A stretch of 64,000 nt of DNA. It comes from Bradyrhizobium daqingense. Lineage in GTDB: Bacteria; Pseudomonadota; Alphaproteobacteria; Rhizobiales; Xanthobacteraceae. A program made the translations under genes and the position numbers. Below, piece by piece: positions 44,700-53,261 of the stretch (the first letter of the stretch is position 1; each line of letters opens with the position of its first letter). The DNA is taken from positions 1,426,001-1,490,000 of the forward strand of contig NZ_CP088014.1 of the NCBI RefSeq assembly GCF_021044685.1, given 5' to 3'. The notes under the pieces are model-generated. The model was not told the origin of the DNA and ran no database searches. It saw only the letters and a program-made list of their open reading frames with translations.

Positions 44700-46733
44700 T
44701 CAGAACTCCCCGTGCAGCCGTCCTGAGAACACAGACACCGGTCCGCGGTCGGCGTTGTAGGCGGGGTTGACGATGAGCTGGTAGTCGCCGGTGAGGGTGA
44801 GGTTCTTGTTCAGCGCGTAGGCGTAATAGGTTTCGAGGATGCGCTCGTTGCGGTAGTTGAGCGCGCCGTCGCCGACGAGAACGCCGAGGCCGCCGGCGGC
44901 GAGGAAGTCACGATAGTCCTGGGAAATCGCGTTGACGGCGCCGCCGATGCCGATCACGTCGTCGGGCCGGCCCCATTTCGTGCCCTTGATCGACAATCCC
45001 GCGGCCAGGCTGCGATGAACGTCGGTGAAGGCCAGCGTTTCGAAACGGCCGTCATTCCAGCTCCAGCGGCCGAACAGGCCGATGTCGTCCGTGATCGCCT
45101 GCTCGAGGTTCAGTACATAGCCATATTTCACGCGTCCGCGCCGAGTCTGCGTGATGTCGAGATTGAGTGCGGGATTGTCCAGCGTTTCGCGGAAGCTGCC
45201 CATGTTGGCGCTGTCGACCCAACCCATGGTCCGAAGCTTGCCGGGCTGGCCGAGCAGCGAGAAGCGCGTCTCGAGCTCAAGCACGTACTGGCCGCGTTCG
45301 CCGACCCTGGTGTCGAAATGATTGGAATTGGATTCCGAGACCATCAGGAAATAGCCGCCGCGCAGCGCCCATTGCTTCTGGTTCAGCTCGGCAGTGACGC
45401 CGTAGGTGAGGCCGACCTTGTCGGCGGAATAGTCGAAGGCGCCGGGCGCCCAGATCGACCAGTTCATGAAGTCCCTGCGGGTGTCCTTGGCGTAGGCATT
45501 GCCATCGAACACGTCGACCACTGCGAACTTGCCGGCCTGAATCGTGAGGCGCGACACGTCGACTTTCTGGCCCAGCTGCAGCTGCCCGCTCGCAAGCTCC
45601 TCCTGCTCGCCGCCAAAACCGAACGTCTGGCGCACGAACAGGCGCGAGGTGTTGTAGTGCGGATAGGGGAAGTTCGACTTCTGCGCTTCGCCGTTCGGGA
45701 AGCCGGCAGCGCCGACGGTGTCGTTCAATCCAAATCCCTGGAGCAGCTCGGGATTGTAATAGACCTCGCCGCCGTCCCACAGCCGCGCGTTCAGGAACAG
45801 GCTGTTGCTCCATGTCGCTTTCGCCTGCCGCGACGGCGACAGCGAGTTCGGTCCGCTATAGAGCGCGGGGAATGACGGATAGCCTTGCGGCAGGTAGGTG
45901 GTCTGGCCGTGGATCTCCCAGCGATCGGATTCCGTGTCGATCAGCGAGCTCTTTGGATCGTAGCTGGGCAGGCCCGGCCAATCGACCTTGCGATTGAGGC
46001 CGAGCCTGACCTGCTGGAAGTCGAGCGACGAGGACGAGTATTGCGCCCCCGTGGAGAAGGCGACATTGGCGCCGTCGAAGCGGCTGTAGAGATATTCGAG
46101 CCGTGCGCTCCAATGCGGCGCGAAGCCGTATTCGATGCCGGCGCCCGCGATCCAGCCCGGCCGCGTGTTCAGGATTTTCGGGACGTCGGCGCCGGAGGCG
46201 GGCGTGTCGAAATAGCGCTCGCCCATCCATGCAAAGCCGCCGGTGGCGTAGACCAGCCACGGGCCACTGGTGTAGCCGACGCGGCCGCGGACACTCGCCG
46301 CGTAGTCCCATTGCTGCGTGACGGTGTTGGCGGGTGTCGCCAGGAAGGAGACGATCGAGTTCGAGGTGATGTAGTTGGGAAACGTAAAATCGCCTTCGAC
46401 GCCGACCAGCCAGCCGGAGTTGAGCCGGTAATTGTAGCCGGCCTGGACGCCGCCGATCATGCCGCTGAAGACGCCATTGTTGCCGATGGCGGTGCCGTCG
46501 TTCAATGCGGAATGCGACGAGCCGTGGCTATAACCGGCATGCGCGCCAATATAGAGGCCGGTCCAGTCATAAACCGCCTTCAGCATCGGCGCCTTCAGCG
46601 GCAGGTCGGCCGCGTGGCCGGTAGCGGGTAGAGCCAGCACGCCCGTGGCAATCGCCGCCGCCGTTCGCAAGTACCAGTGTCGATGATCTCTCAGCGTCAA
46701 ACGCACGCCCCCACAACGCGACTTATGTCCCAT
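44700..46733 (-). CDS. double outer-membrane protein: Omp25-like barrel fused to OprB-like carbohydrate porin
   Basis: 677 residues from ATG 46733. A signal peptide (LRTAAAIATGVLALPATGHA) is followed by DLPLKAPMLKAVYDWTGLYI, the start of the Omp25/Omp31-type small barrel, which runs to about residue 250 (FQQVRLGLNRKVDW). From about 265 on the protein matches OprB-type carbohydrate-selective porins (TYLPQGYPSFPALYSGPNSL; FGFGGEQEELASG; NWSIWAPGAFDYSADKVGLT) and ends in Phe (GRLHGEF), the outer-membrane sorting signal. It probably forms two barrels or one plus a cap. A Fur-like palindrome lies 126 bases upstream. Confidence 0.82.
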   Translation of the reverse strand: MGHKSRCGGVRLTLRDHRHWYLRTAAAIATGVLALPATGHAADLPLKAPMLKAVYDWTGLYIGAHAGYSHGSSHSALNDGTAIGNNGVFSGMIGGVQAGYNYRLNSGWLVGVEGDFTFPNYITSNSIVSFLATPANTVTQQWDYAASVRGRVGYTSGPWLVYATGGFAWMGERYFDTPASGADVPKILNTRPGWIAGAGIEYGFAPHWSARLEYLYSRFDGANVAFSTGAQYSSSSLDFQQVRLGLNRKVDWPGLPSYDPKSSLIDTESDRWEIHGQTTYLPQGYPSFPALYSGPNSLSPSRQAKATWSNSLFLNARLWDGGEVYYNPELLQGFGLNDTVGAAGFPNGEAQKSNFPYPHYNTSRLFVRQTFGFGGEQEELASGQLQLGQKVDVSRLTIQAGKFAVVDVFDGNAYAKDTRRDFMNWSIWAPGAFDYSADKVGLTYGVTAELNQKQWALRGGYFLMVSESNSNHFDTRVGERGQYVLELETRFSLLGQPGKLRTMGWVDSANMGSFRETLDNPALNLDITQTRRGRVKYGYVLNLEQAITDDIGLFGRWSWNDGRFETLAFTDVHRSLAAGLSIKGTKWGRPDDVIGIGGAVNAISQDYRDFLAAGGLGVLVGDGALNYRNERILETYYAYALNKNLTLTGDYQLIVNPAYNADRGPVSVFSGRLHGEF

Positions 46734-46858
46734 TCCCCGCAACCGGCATCCCTGCCGATTCGCGGCGATCTTGTCATCAGGTCTTGGTTGGCCCCCGATT
46801 GCTTCGGATGATCCAGATCCGATGTGATTTCGTCCAAGTCCTTAAGGCTGCTGCAGAC

Positions 46859-46883
46859 GTTATTGCGAATAATTCGCAATAAC
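46859..46883. promoter_or_regulatory. perfect 12-1-12 palindrome, Fur-family-box-like
   Basis: Arms GTTATTGCGAAT and ATTCGCAATAAC are exact complements around one A. The core TGCGAAT-A-ATTCGCA fits the 7-1-7 layout of Fur-family boxes. The only gene reading away from it nearby is the porin at 46,733 on the minus strand, so that gene is the probable target. Which Fur-family member (Fur, Mur, Zur, Irr) would bind is not decidable here. Confidence 0.6.
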
Positions 46884-46963
46884 AACTGACGCTTGCTACC
46901 TCCCGGAATGGTTCGCACCACTGTGTGACGGGACTGCAACAAACTTGCGGGGGCGCAACAGAT

Positions 46964-46997
46964 GACCCCGCCCGGGGGGGGACAGCCGGGCGGGGTC
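46964..46997. terminator. GC-rich hairpin after the 47,077 gene
   Basis: GACCCCGCCCGG and CCGGGCGGGGTC are perfect 12-base complements with a G-rich loop. It stands 80 bases beyond the stop of the small secreted-protein gene (minus strand). No T-run follows. Apart from this and the palindrome, the 343-base gap 46,734-47,076 shows no gene. Confidence 0.5.
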
Positions 46998-47076
46998 GGG
47001 GGGCACGACACGGGGTGGATGAGGCGCCCGTGTCGGACGCAGGATCCACGTGCTAGATCGGCCTCAGGTACTCAGA

Positions 47077-47340
47077 TCAGTAGCAGGTACGAACGCGGCC
47101 GACATACTGGCCGAAGGCGTTGTACTGGGCGACCCAGCCGCAGCGGCGATAGCCGTGGTAATAGGGATCGTTGGTGGCGGCGATCGCGGAGCCGACGACG
47201 GCGGCAGTGGCGATGCCGGCGCCCACACCCCAGACCCAGGCGGGCTGCTTGGCTTCGGCCGAGGAGGTGGTGGACACGATGCTGCCGGTGACGGCGAGAG
47301 TCGCGAGGGCGACGGCGGCAATCTTGGTCTTGATCGACAT
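47077..47340 (-). CDS. small exported Gly/Ala-rich protein
   Basis: 87 residues from ATG 47340 (MSIKTKIAAVALATLAVTGS), GGAG seven bases upstream. After the signal peptide (cleavage near AEA) comes a hydrophobic segment AWVWGVGAGIATAAVVGSAI, then DPYYHGYRRCGWVAQYNAFG and VGRVRTCY. Two cysteines and many aromatic residues close the protein. Such short proteins are frequent in rhizobia and are probably membrane-attached in the periplasm; no role is known. Confidence 0.75.
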   Translation of the reverse strand: MSIKTKIAAVALATLAVTGSIVSTTSSAEAKQPAWVWGVGAGIATAAVVGSAIAATNDPYYHGYRRCGWVAQYNAFGQYVGRVRTCY

Positions 47341-47479
47341 GTGAAACTCCATCCGGGTTGAGGCGGTCCGTTGTGGCCCGCGTGCCCAATTGGACGGAGG
47401 CTCTTCGCGTCCGGTTCGAAGACCGCAAATCCGGCCGTGGAGTCGCGATCTTTTCCGAATGATTCCAGAGAGATGGGAG

Positions 47480-48286
47480 TTACCCGAGGGGCCCCTTGGC
47501 GAGCCTGTTCACGTCGAAGTTATCGACCTCGCCCAGCAGCTCGCAGAACGTCGTGGCGCCCCGGTCGATCAGCTGCTCGCCTTTCTCGGCAACAGCCAAT
47601 GTCGCGTTGCCGACCGCGCCGCTGGGGTTGAGATCCTGCGCCTGCCAGGCGAACGGCGCGGGCCGCTGCGTCGACAGCCAGCGATATTGCCGCTCCAGCG
47701 CGATGCTGCTCGCGGCAAAATCTGCGATCGCATCCAGGCGCACCTGATCGGGATAGCGCGCCAGCATGATCGAGGTCTCGACCGCGCCGCCGTGAATGCC
47801 GTGGCGCACTTCCTCGGCTGGGAACAAAGTATCCGCGCCCGATAGCCGCGACCACGATGTCGTCACCACGAACAGCTTTTGGTGCGCGCGCAGATCCTGC
47901 GCGATTAGCATCATCGCCGCGCTGTTGCCACCGTGGCTGGTGATGAGGACGAGCTTCCTCACGCCGCGCCGCGCGACGTCCTCGCCGATGGCGGTCCATT
48001 TCTTCAGCGCAGTTTCGGTTGGCAGCGTCTGCGTTCCCGGATAGTCGATATGCTCGGTGGAAATCCCGATCCGTTCGACGGGCAGGAAGCTGGCGGGAAT
48101 GCTCTCGGGCAGCAGCTCGCGCACGCGGGCCAGGTAAGCCTCCGCAATCAGCACGTCGGTCGTCACAGGCAGATGCGGGCCGTGCTGCTCGGTCGCGGCC
48201 AGCGGCAGCACGGCGATCCAGCGCGACAGGTCCGCGGCGGCGGCGTCGGCCCAACGGATTTCGTTCCAGTCGCGGGACGGCGTCAT
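47480..48286 (-). CDS. creatininase family protein
   Basis: 268 residues from ATG 48286 (MTPSRDWNEIRWADAAAADL). IAVLPLAATEQHGPHLPVTT has the metal-binding Glu and His of the creatininase fold, LITSHGGNSAAMMLIAQDLR another His, and GIHGGAVETSIMLARYPDQV the C-terminal Glu. The family hydrolyses cyclic amides (creatinine) or formamides such as in mycofactocin or riboflavin biosynthesis. It is divergent from an ABC importer operon, suggesting the imported compound is its substrate, but the ligand is unknown. Confidence 0.9.
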   Translation of the reverse strand: MTPSRDWNEIRWADAAAADLSRWIAVLPLAATEQHGPHLPVTTDVLIAEAYLARVRELLPESIPASFLPVERIGISTEHIDYPGTQTLPTETALKKWTAIGEDVARRGVRKLVLITSHGGNSAAMMLIAQDLRAHQKLFVVTTSWSRLSGADTLFPAEEVRHGIHGGAVETSIMLARYPDQVRLDAIADFAASSIALERQYRWLSTQRPAPFAWQAQDLNPSGAVGNATLAVAEKGEQLIDRGATTFCELLGEVDNFDVNRLAKGPLG

Positions 48287-48418
48287 CAAGGTTTCTTTGC
48301 CCGAATTTGTCACGTAATTTGGGGTTATGAGGGGACGCGGGCCCGACCGGCTCGCGTCCCCATGCGGTTTTATCGCGTTGGCTTGGTATCGGCTAGAAGC
48401 GATCGACGGAGTGCACTC

Positions 48419-49441
48419 ATGAGCCCCTCTCATCTGCGGCGAGCGTTAATTGCGGGCCTGACGGCCGCTGTCGTGTCTCTGGCGCCGACGCGGGCCGAGA
48501 CGCTGGACAAGGTCACGTTCGGCACCAACTGGGTTGCCGAGGCCGAGCATGGCGGCTTCTTCCAGGCCGTCGCCGACGGCACCTACAAGAAATACGGCCT
48601 CGACGTCACCATCATCCCCGGCGGTCCCAACGAGAACAACCGGATGCTGCTGATCGCCGGCAAGATCGATTTCTTCATGGCCGCGAATACGCTGATGTCG
48701 TTCGATGCGGTGGCCAACAACGTGCCCGTCATCACCATCGCCGCGATCTTCCAGAAGGACCCGCAGGTGATGCTGACGCAGCCCGACGCCAAGGTCGCCA
48801 AGATCGAGGACCTCAAGCCGCTGACGCTGTTCGTCTCCAAGGAAGGCATGACCAGCTACTTCCAATGGCTGAAATCCGAGTACGGATTCAGCGAGAAGAA
48901 CGTCCGCCCCTACAATTTCAATCCGCAGCCCTTCATCGCCAATCCCAAGAGCGCCATGCAGGGCTACGTGACGTCAGAGCCGTTCGCGGTCGAGAAGGCG
49001 GCGGGCTTCAAGCCCAACGTGCTGTTGCTCGCCGATTACGGCTTCAACACCTATTCGACCCTGATCGAGACCCGCCGCGAAATCGTCGAGAAGAAGCCCG
49101 ATCTCGTCCAGCGCTTCGTCGATGCCTCCATGATCGGCTGGTACAATTATATCTATCGCGACAATTCCCCGGGCAATGCCCTGATCAAGAAGCTCAATCC
49201 GGAGATGACCGACGATCTGCTCGCCTATTCCGTCGCCAAGATGAAGGAGCACGGCATCGTCGATTCCGGCGATAGCTTGAAGAACGGCATCGGCGCCATG
49301 AGCGACGAGCGCTACGCCTCCTTCTTCAACAAGATGGTCAAGGCCGGCGTCGTCAAGGCGGATCTCGATTTCCGCAAATCCTACACGCTGCGCTTCGTCA
49401 ACAAGGGCGTCGGCGTCGAGCTGCGTCCGAACAAGCCGTAA
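48419..49441 (+). CDS. ABC transporter substrate-binding protein (NMT1/THI5-like)
   Basis: 340 residues from ATG 48419 (MSPSHLRRALIAGLTAAVVS), with GGAG upstream; signal peptide cleavage near TRA. KVTFGTNWVAEAEHGGFFQA, GTYKKYGLDVTIIPGGPNEN and AGKIDFFMAANTLMSFDAVA are strong NMT1/THI5-like features, a group that includes pyrimidine- and thiamine-precursor binders. It starts a five-gene operon (48,419-52,793) divergent from the creatininase. A small nitrogen heterocycle is a reasonable guess for the ligand. Confidence 0.9.
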   Translation: MSPSHLRRALIAGLTAAVVSLAPTRAETLDKVTFGTNWVAEAEHGGFFQAVADGTYKKYGLDVTIIPGGPNENNRMLLIAGKIDFFMAANTLMSFDAVANNVPVITIAAIFQKDPQVMLTQPDAKVAKIEDLKPLTLFVSKEGMTSYFQWLKSEYGFSEKNVRPYNFNPQPFIANPKSAMQGYVTSEPFAVEKAAGFKPNVLLLADYGFNTYSTLIETRREIVEKKPDLVQRFVDASMIGWYNYIYRDNSPGNALIKKLNPEMTDDLLAYSVAKMKEHGIVDSGDSLKNGIGAMSDERYASFFNKMVKAGVVKADLDFRKSYTLRFVNKGVGVELRPNKP

Positions 49442-49451
49442 CGCACGGGCG

Positions 49452-50267
49452 ATGTCCGCTGCCCCAACCTCCGCTGCCGTCGAGGCCAGCCTGACGGCGC
49501 TCGCCGTCAGCCTGCGCGGCGTGACGAAGACCTATGACAACGGCGTGATGGCGCTCGGCCCGCTCGACCTTGCCGTGCGCAAGGGCGAGTTCATCTCGCT
49601 GCTGGGCCCGTCCGGCTGCGGCAAGTCGACGGCGCTGCGGATCGTCGCAAGCCTCGCGGCGCCGTCGTCGGGCACCGTGCGGGTGGCGCATCACGAGGGC
49701 GAGATGCAGCCGGGCCACGGCATCGGCTTCGTGTTCCAGGAGCCGACCCTGATGCCCTGGACCAGCGTGCGCGAGAATGTGCGGCTGCCTCTGCGGCTCG
49801 GCCGCGTTCCGAAGGCGGAAGCGTGCGAACGTGCCGATGCGGCGCTCGCCAGCGTCGGGCTCGCCGATTTCGCCGAGGCCTATCCGCGCGAGCTGTCCGG
49901 CGGCATGAAGATGCGGGTGTCGCTGGCGCGCGCGCTCGTCACCGATCCCGATATCCTGCTGATGGACGAACCGTTCGCCGCGCTTGACGAGATCACGCGC
50001 TTCCGCCTCAACAACGATCTGCTCGCGCTGTGGCGCAGCCTCGGCAAGACCGTCATCTTCGTCACCCATTCGGTGTTCGAATCCGTCTACCTGTCGCAGC
50101 GCGTCGTGGTGATGACGGGGCGGCCCGGCCGCATCCAGGCCGACCTCCGCATCGAGACGGTCGAGCCGCGCGGCGAGGAGTTTCGCACCTCGACCGCCTA
50201 TTCCGATTATTGCCGACGCGTGTCGGCCGCGCTGGCGCCGTCATATTCGGGACAGTCGACGCTATGA
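49452..50267 (+). CDS. ABC transporter ATP-binding protein
   Basis: 271 residues. Walker A LLGPSGCGKSTALRIVASL near residue 52, Q-loop FVFQEPTLMPWTSVRENVRL, signature LSGGMKMRVSLARALV, Walker B ILLMDEPFAALDE and H-loop VIFVTHSVFESVYLSQRVVV. It is 10 bases after the binding protein and its stop overlaps the permease start by ATGA, so the genes are translationally coupled. Confidence 0.94.
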   Translation: MSAAPTSAAVEASLTALAVSLRGVTKTYDNGVMALGPLDLAVRKGEFISLLGPSGCGKSTALRIVASLAAPSSGTVRVAHHEGEMQPGHGIGFVFQEPTLMPWTSVRENVRLPLRLGRVPKAEACERADAALASVGLADFAEAYPRELSGGMKMRVSLARALVTDPDILLMDEPFAALDEITRFRLNNDLLALWRSLGKTVIFVTHSVFESVYLSQRVVVMTGRPGRIQADLRIETVEPRGEEFRTSTAYSDYCRRVSAALAPSYSGQSTL

Positions 50268-51082
50268 GCGCGCAAGCCACCGTCACCGCGAAACCGCGAA
50301 CTGCGCAACGCGCGATGCGCATCGTCCTGCCCGTCATCGTGTTCGCGGCCGGCCTCCTTGCGTGGGAAGCGGTCGTCCGGATCAAGGAGATTCCACCCTA
50401 CGTGCTGCCGGCGCCCTCCGTCATCGTCCTGACATTGATCAAGGATTGGGCGGTGCTGTCACAATCGCTCGCGACCACGCTCCTGACCGCGCTCGAAGGC
50501 TTCATCGCGGCCAGCATCGGCGGCATTGCGCTGGCGCTGCTGTTCAACCAGTCGAAATGGGTGGAATATTCGCTGTTCCCCTATGCCATCGTGCTCCAGG
50601 TGACGCCGGTCATCGCGATTGCGCCGCTGCTGCTGATCTATCTGGAGCAGCAGACCGCGGTCGTGGTCTGCGCCTTCATCGTCGCGTTCTTCCCGGTGCT
50701 GTCCAACACCACGCTCGGGCTCAATTCGGTCGACCGCAATCTCGCCGGCCTGTTCCAGCTCTATGGTGCATCAAAGCCCCAGACCCTGCGCTTTCTCAAG
50801 CTGCCTGCGGCGCTGCCCTACATCCTCGGCGGTTTGCGCATCGCCGGCGGCCTGTCGCTGATCGGCGCGGTCGTGGCCGAGATTGCGGCCGGAACGGCCG
50901 GTGCCGGCTCCGGGCTCGCCTATCGGATCGCCGAGTCAGGCTATCGATTGAACATACCCCGCATGTTCGCGGCGCTGCTTCTGTTGTCGCTGGCCGGGAT
51001 TGTCATCTATGGGGTGCTGGCGCTAGTTTCCCACCTCGTTTTACGGCGCTGGCACGAGAGCGCGCTTGGAAAGGAAAGCTGA
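50264..51082 (+). CDS. ABC transporter permease
   Basis: 272 residues from ATG 50264. Six predicted membrane segments (IVLPVIVFAAGLLAWEAVVR; AIVLQVTPVIAIAPLLLIYL; VVCAFIVAFFPVLSNTTLGL), a coupling helix LFQLYGASKPQTLRFLKLPA then ALPYILGGLRIAGGLSL. It is the channel for the 48,419 binding protein. Its stop and the next start share bases (TGATG). Confidence 0.93.
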   Translation: MSAQATVTAKPRTAQRAMRIVLPVIVFAAGLLAWEAVVRIKEIPPYVLPAPSVIVLTLIKDWAVLSQSLATTLLTALEGFIAASIGGIALALLFNQSKWVEYSLFPYAIVLQVTPVIAIAPLLLIYLEQQTAVVVCAFIVAFFPVLSNTTLGLNSVDRNLAGLFQLYGASKPQTLRFLKLPAALPYILGGLRIAGGLSLIGAVVAEIAAGTAGAGSGLAYRIAESGYRLNIPRMFAALLLLSLAGIVIYGVLALVSHLVLRRWHESALGKES

Positions 51083-52071
51083 TGTCTACCGGTTCGATTT
51101 CGTCCGAAAAGATCGATCTTTTGATTTATGGACCGGTGCGGCCGATCCTCGACAACGGATTTTCCGACCATTTCGTCGTGCACAAGGCCGAGACCCGCGG
51201 TGACCTCGAGCGGCTGACGCCGGCGATCCGCGAGAAGATCCGCGGCGTCGCCGTGACCTATCACACCGTGCGCGCCGACAAGGACTCGCTGTCGCAATTG
51301 CCCAAGGTCGAGATGGTGGCGAGCTTCGGCGTCGGCTACGACCACGTCGACGTCAAATATGCAGCCGAGCACAACGTCATCGTCACCAACACGCCTGATG
51401 TGCTGACCGAGGAGGTCGCCGACGTCGCGATGGGCCTGTTGATCTCGACTTTGCGCGAATTCATCAAGGCCGACCGCTATGTCCGCTCCGGCCTCTGGCA
51501 GACGCAGAACTACCCGCTCAGCGTCGGCTCGCTGCGCGACCGCAAGGTCGGCATCGTCGGCATGGGCCGGATCGGCCAGGCCATCGCGCGCCGGCTCGAT
51601 GCCTCGCTGGTGCCGGTGGTCTATCACTCGCGCAATCCGTCCAAGGACGTCTCCTACAAGCACTATCCTGACTTGATCGAGATGGCCAAGGCGGTGGACA
51701 CGCTGATGGTGATCGTCCCCGGCGGCGCCAGCACGAACAAGATGATCAATGCCGACGTGCTCAAGGCGCTCGGTCCGCGCGGCGTACTGATCAACGTGGC
51801 GCGCGGCTCGGTGGTGGACGAGCCGGCGCTGGTTCAGGCGCTGAAATCAGGCACCATCCTCGCCGCCGGCCTCGACGTGTTCGCGGCCGAGCCGAACGTG
51901 CCGGACGAGCTCAAGACCATGCAGAACGTCGTGCTGCTGCCGCATATCGGCTCGGCCTCGGTGGTGACGCGCAACGCGATGGATCAGCTCGTGGTCGACA
52001 ATCTCAAGGCCTGGTTCGGCGGCAAGGCCCCGCTGACCCCGGTTGCGGAAACACCATTCAAGGGACGCTGA
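51082..52071 (+). CDS. 2-hydroxyacid dehydrogenase (D-isomer specific)
   Basis: 329 residues. The NAD(P) site is RKVGIVGMGRIGQAIARRLD near residue 157; the catalytic Arg/Glu/His set is in VLINVARGSVVDEPALVQAL, GLDVFAAEPNVPDELKTMQN and VLLPHIGSASVVTRNAMD. VASFGVGYDHVDVKYAAEHN is the substrate-domain motif. These enzymes interconvert glyoxylate/glycolate, hydroxypyruvate/glycerate or similar acids. It shares bases with genes on both sides, so it is part of the importer operon and may act on a product of the imported compound. Confidence 0.92.
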   Translation: MSTGSISSEKIDLLIYGPVRPILDNGFSDHFVVHKAETRGDLERLTPAIREKIRGVAVTYHTVRADKDSLSQLPKVEMVASFGVGYDHVDVKYAAEHNVIVTNTPDVLTEEVADVAMGLLISTLREFIKADRYVRSGLWQTQNYPLSVGSLRDRKVGIVGMGRIGQAIARRLDASLVPVVYHSRNPSKDVSYKHYPDLIEMAKAVDTLMVIVPGGASTNKMINADVLKALGPRGVLINVARGSVVDEPALVQALKSGTILAAGLDVFAAEPNVPDELKTMQNVVLLPHIGSASVVTRNAMDQLVVDNLKAWFGGKAPLTPVAETPFKGR

Positions 52072-52793
52072 TGAGAGCTCTTCGGGTCGCAGCATCCGCC
52101 GTCGCGGCCTCTTTGGCCGCGATCGGCGCCGTCGTGGCCTGCCTGGCCGCGATCGGCATCGCGCATGCGCAGGATGCGGCGGCCCTGAAGAAGCAGATGC
52201 CCGGACAGTGGGAGCTCTCGACCACCGAGCGCAGCAAGACCTGCGTTGTCACTCTCAAGGGCGACGCCGCGGGCCAGGGTTTCAAGCTCGAGCTCGAGCC
52301 CGCCTGCAAGGCCGCGCTGCCCTTCACCAAGGACATCGTTGCCTGGAGCGTCAGGGGACTCGACATCGTCCGCTTGCAGGACGCTACCGGTGAAGCCGTG
52401 ATCGACTTCACCGAGGTCGAGGCCGGCATCTTCGAGGGCCTGCGCCAGGGCGAGGGCGTCTACATCCTGCAAGACCTCGCCGCCGCCCGCGCCATGGCCA
52501 AGTCGATGGACCAGATGATCGGTGATTGGTCGATGGTGCGCGGCAATGGCCAGCCGGTGTGCGGGCTGACGCTGACCAACACCGAGGCGGGGCCGGACAA
52601 TTTCCAGGTCTTCCTCAAGCCGAGATGCGACGCGTCGATCGCGCAGTTCAACCCGACGCAATGGCGGCTCGAGCGCGGCCAGATCATCCTGATGTCGAAA
52701 TCGGGCGATGCTTGGCAGTTCGAGGCCGACGACAACGCGCAATGGCGGCGCGTCCCCGACACCGCCGATCCCCTGATCATGCTGCGTCAATAG
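52071..52793 (+). CDS. exported protein with two AprI/Inh-type protease-inhibitor domains
   Basis: 240 residues. A long signal peptide (LAAIGAVVACLAAIGIAHA) is followed by two copies of the Inh fold: MPGQWELSTTERSKTCVVTL ... LEPACKAALPFTKDIVAW ... VIDFTEVEAGIFEG, and IGDWSMVRGNGQPVCGLTLT ... LKPRCDASIAQFNPTQWRLE ... WQFEADDNAQWRR. Each domain has the conserved Cys pair. Single-domain Inh proteins block serralysin metalloproteases in the periplasm; Brucella Omp19-like lipoproteins share the fold. A tandem form tied by TGATG to a dehydrogenase and importer operon is odd. Confidence 0.82.
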   Translation: MRALRVAASAVAASLAAIGAVVACLAAIGIAHAQDAAALKKQMPGQWELSTTERSKTCVVTLKGDAAGQGFKLELEPACKAALPFTKDIVAWSVRGLDIVRLQDATGEAVIDFTEVEAGIFEGLRQGEGVYILQDLAAARAMAKSMDQMIGDWSMVRGNGQPVCGLTLTNTEAGPDNFQVFLKPRCDASIAQFNPTQWRLERGQIILMSKSGDAWQFEADDNAQWRRVPDTADPLIMLRQ

Positions 52794-52886
52794 GCGGCCC
52801 GCCGCTGCCGAACGACGGACGGCACGCGGAACTCGTCGGCAGGGCATTCCGTTGACGGAACAGGCGATTCCGTTGGGAGATCCGGC

Positions 52887-53261
52887 ATGGCCAAGCGCGT
52901 CCTCGCGATCGGCATCGAGCCCGGTAATGCGGATTACAGCGCATTCCCGCAGCTCACGCCCGAAAATGTCCGTAGCTACATCGAGGCGCAGCTGCTGCGT
53001 TTGCGCGGTCTCGGTTTCGAGGTCACGAGCTGCCTGATCGATCTCGATGCGACCGCCGAGGCTGCCGTCACGGCGGCGCTGCGCGACGAGCGCTTCGACT
53101 GCATCGTGATCGGCGCCGGCCTGCGCGAGCAGAAGGAGCGATTGCTGCTGTTCGAGAAAGTGCTCAACCTCGTCCATCGCCTCGCGCCCGATGCTGCGAT
53201 TTGCTTCAACACCACGCCGGCCGATACCGCCGAAGCCGTGCAGCGCTGGGTCGAGCCATGA
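52887..53261 (+). CDS. conserved hypothetical protein, Rossmann-like
   Basis: 124 residues starting MAKRVLAIGIEPGNADYSAF, GGGAG upstream. The pattern of strand-helix units (KRVLAIGI; GFEVTSCLIDLD; FDCIVIGAGLREQKERLLLF; DAAICFNTTPADTAEAVQRW) suggests a flavodoxin/response-regulator-like fold, but the phospho-acceptor set is missing. It has no signal peptide. No family is recognised with confidence. It is the last ordinary chromosomal gene before the defence island. Confidence 0.65.
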   Translation: MAKRVLAIGIEPGNADYSAFPQLTPENVRSYIEAQLLRLRGLGFEVTSCLIDLDATAEAAVTAALRDERFDCIVIGAGLREQKERLLLFEKVLNLVHRLAPDAAICFNTTPADTAEAVQRWVEP

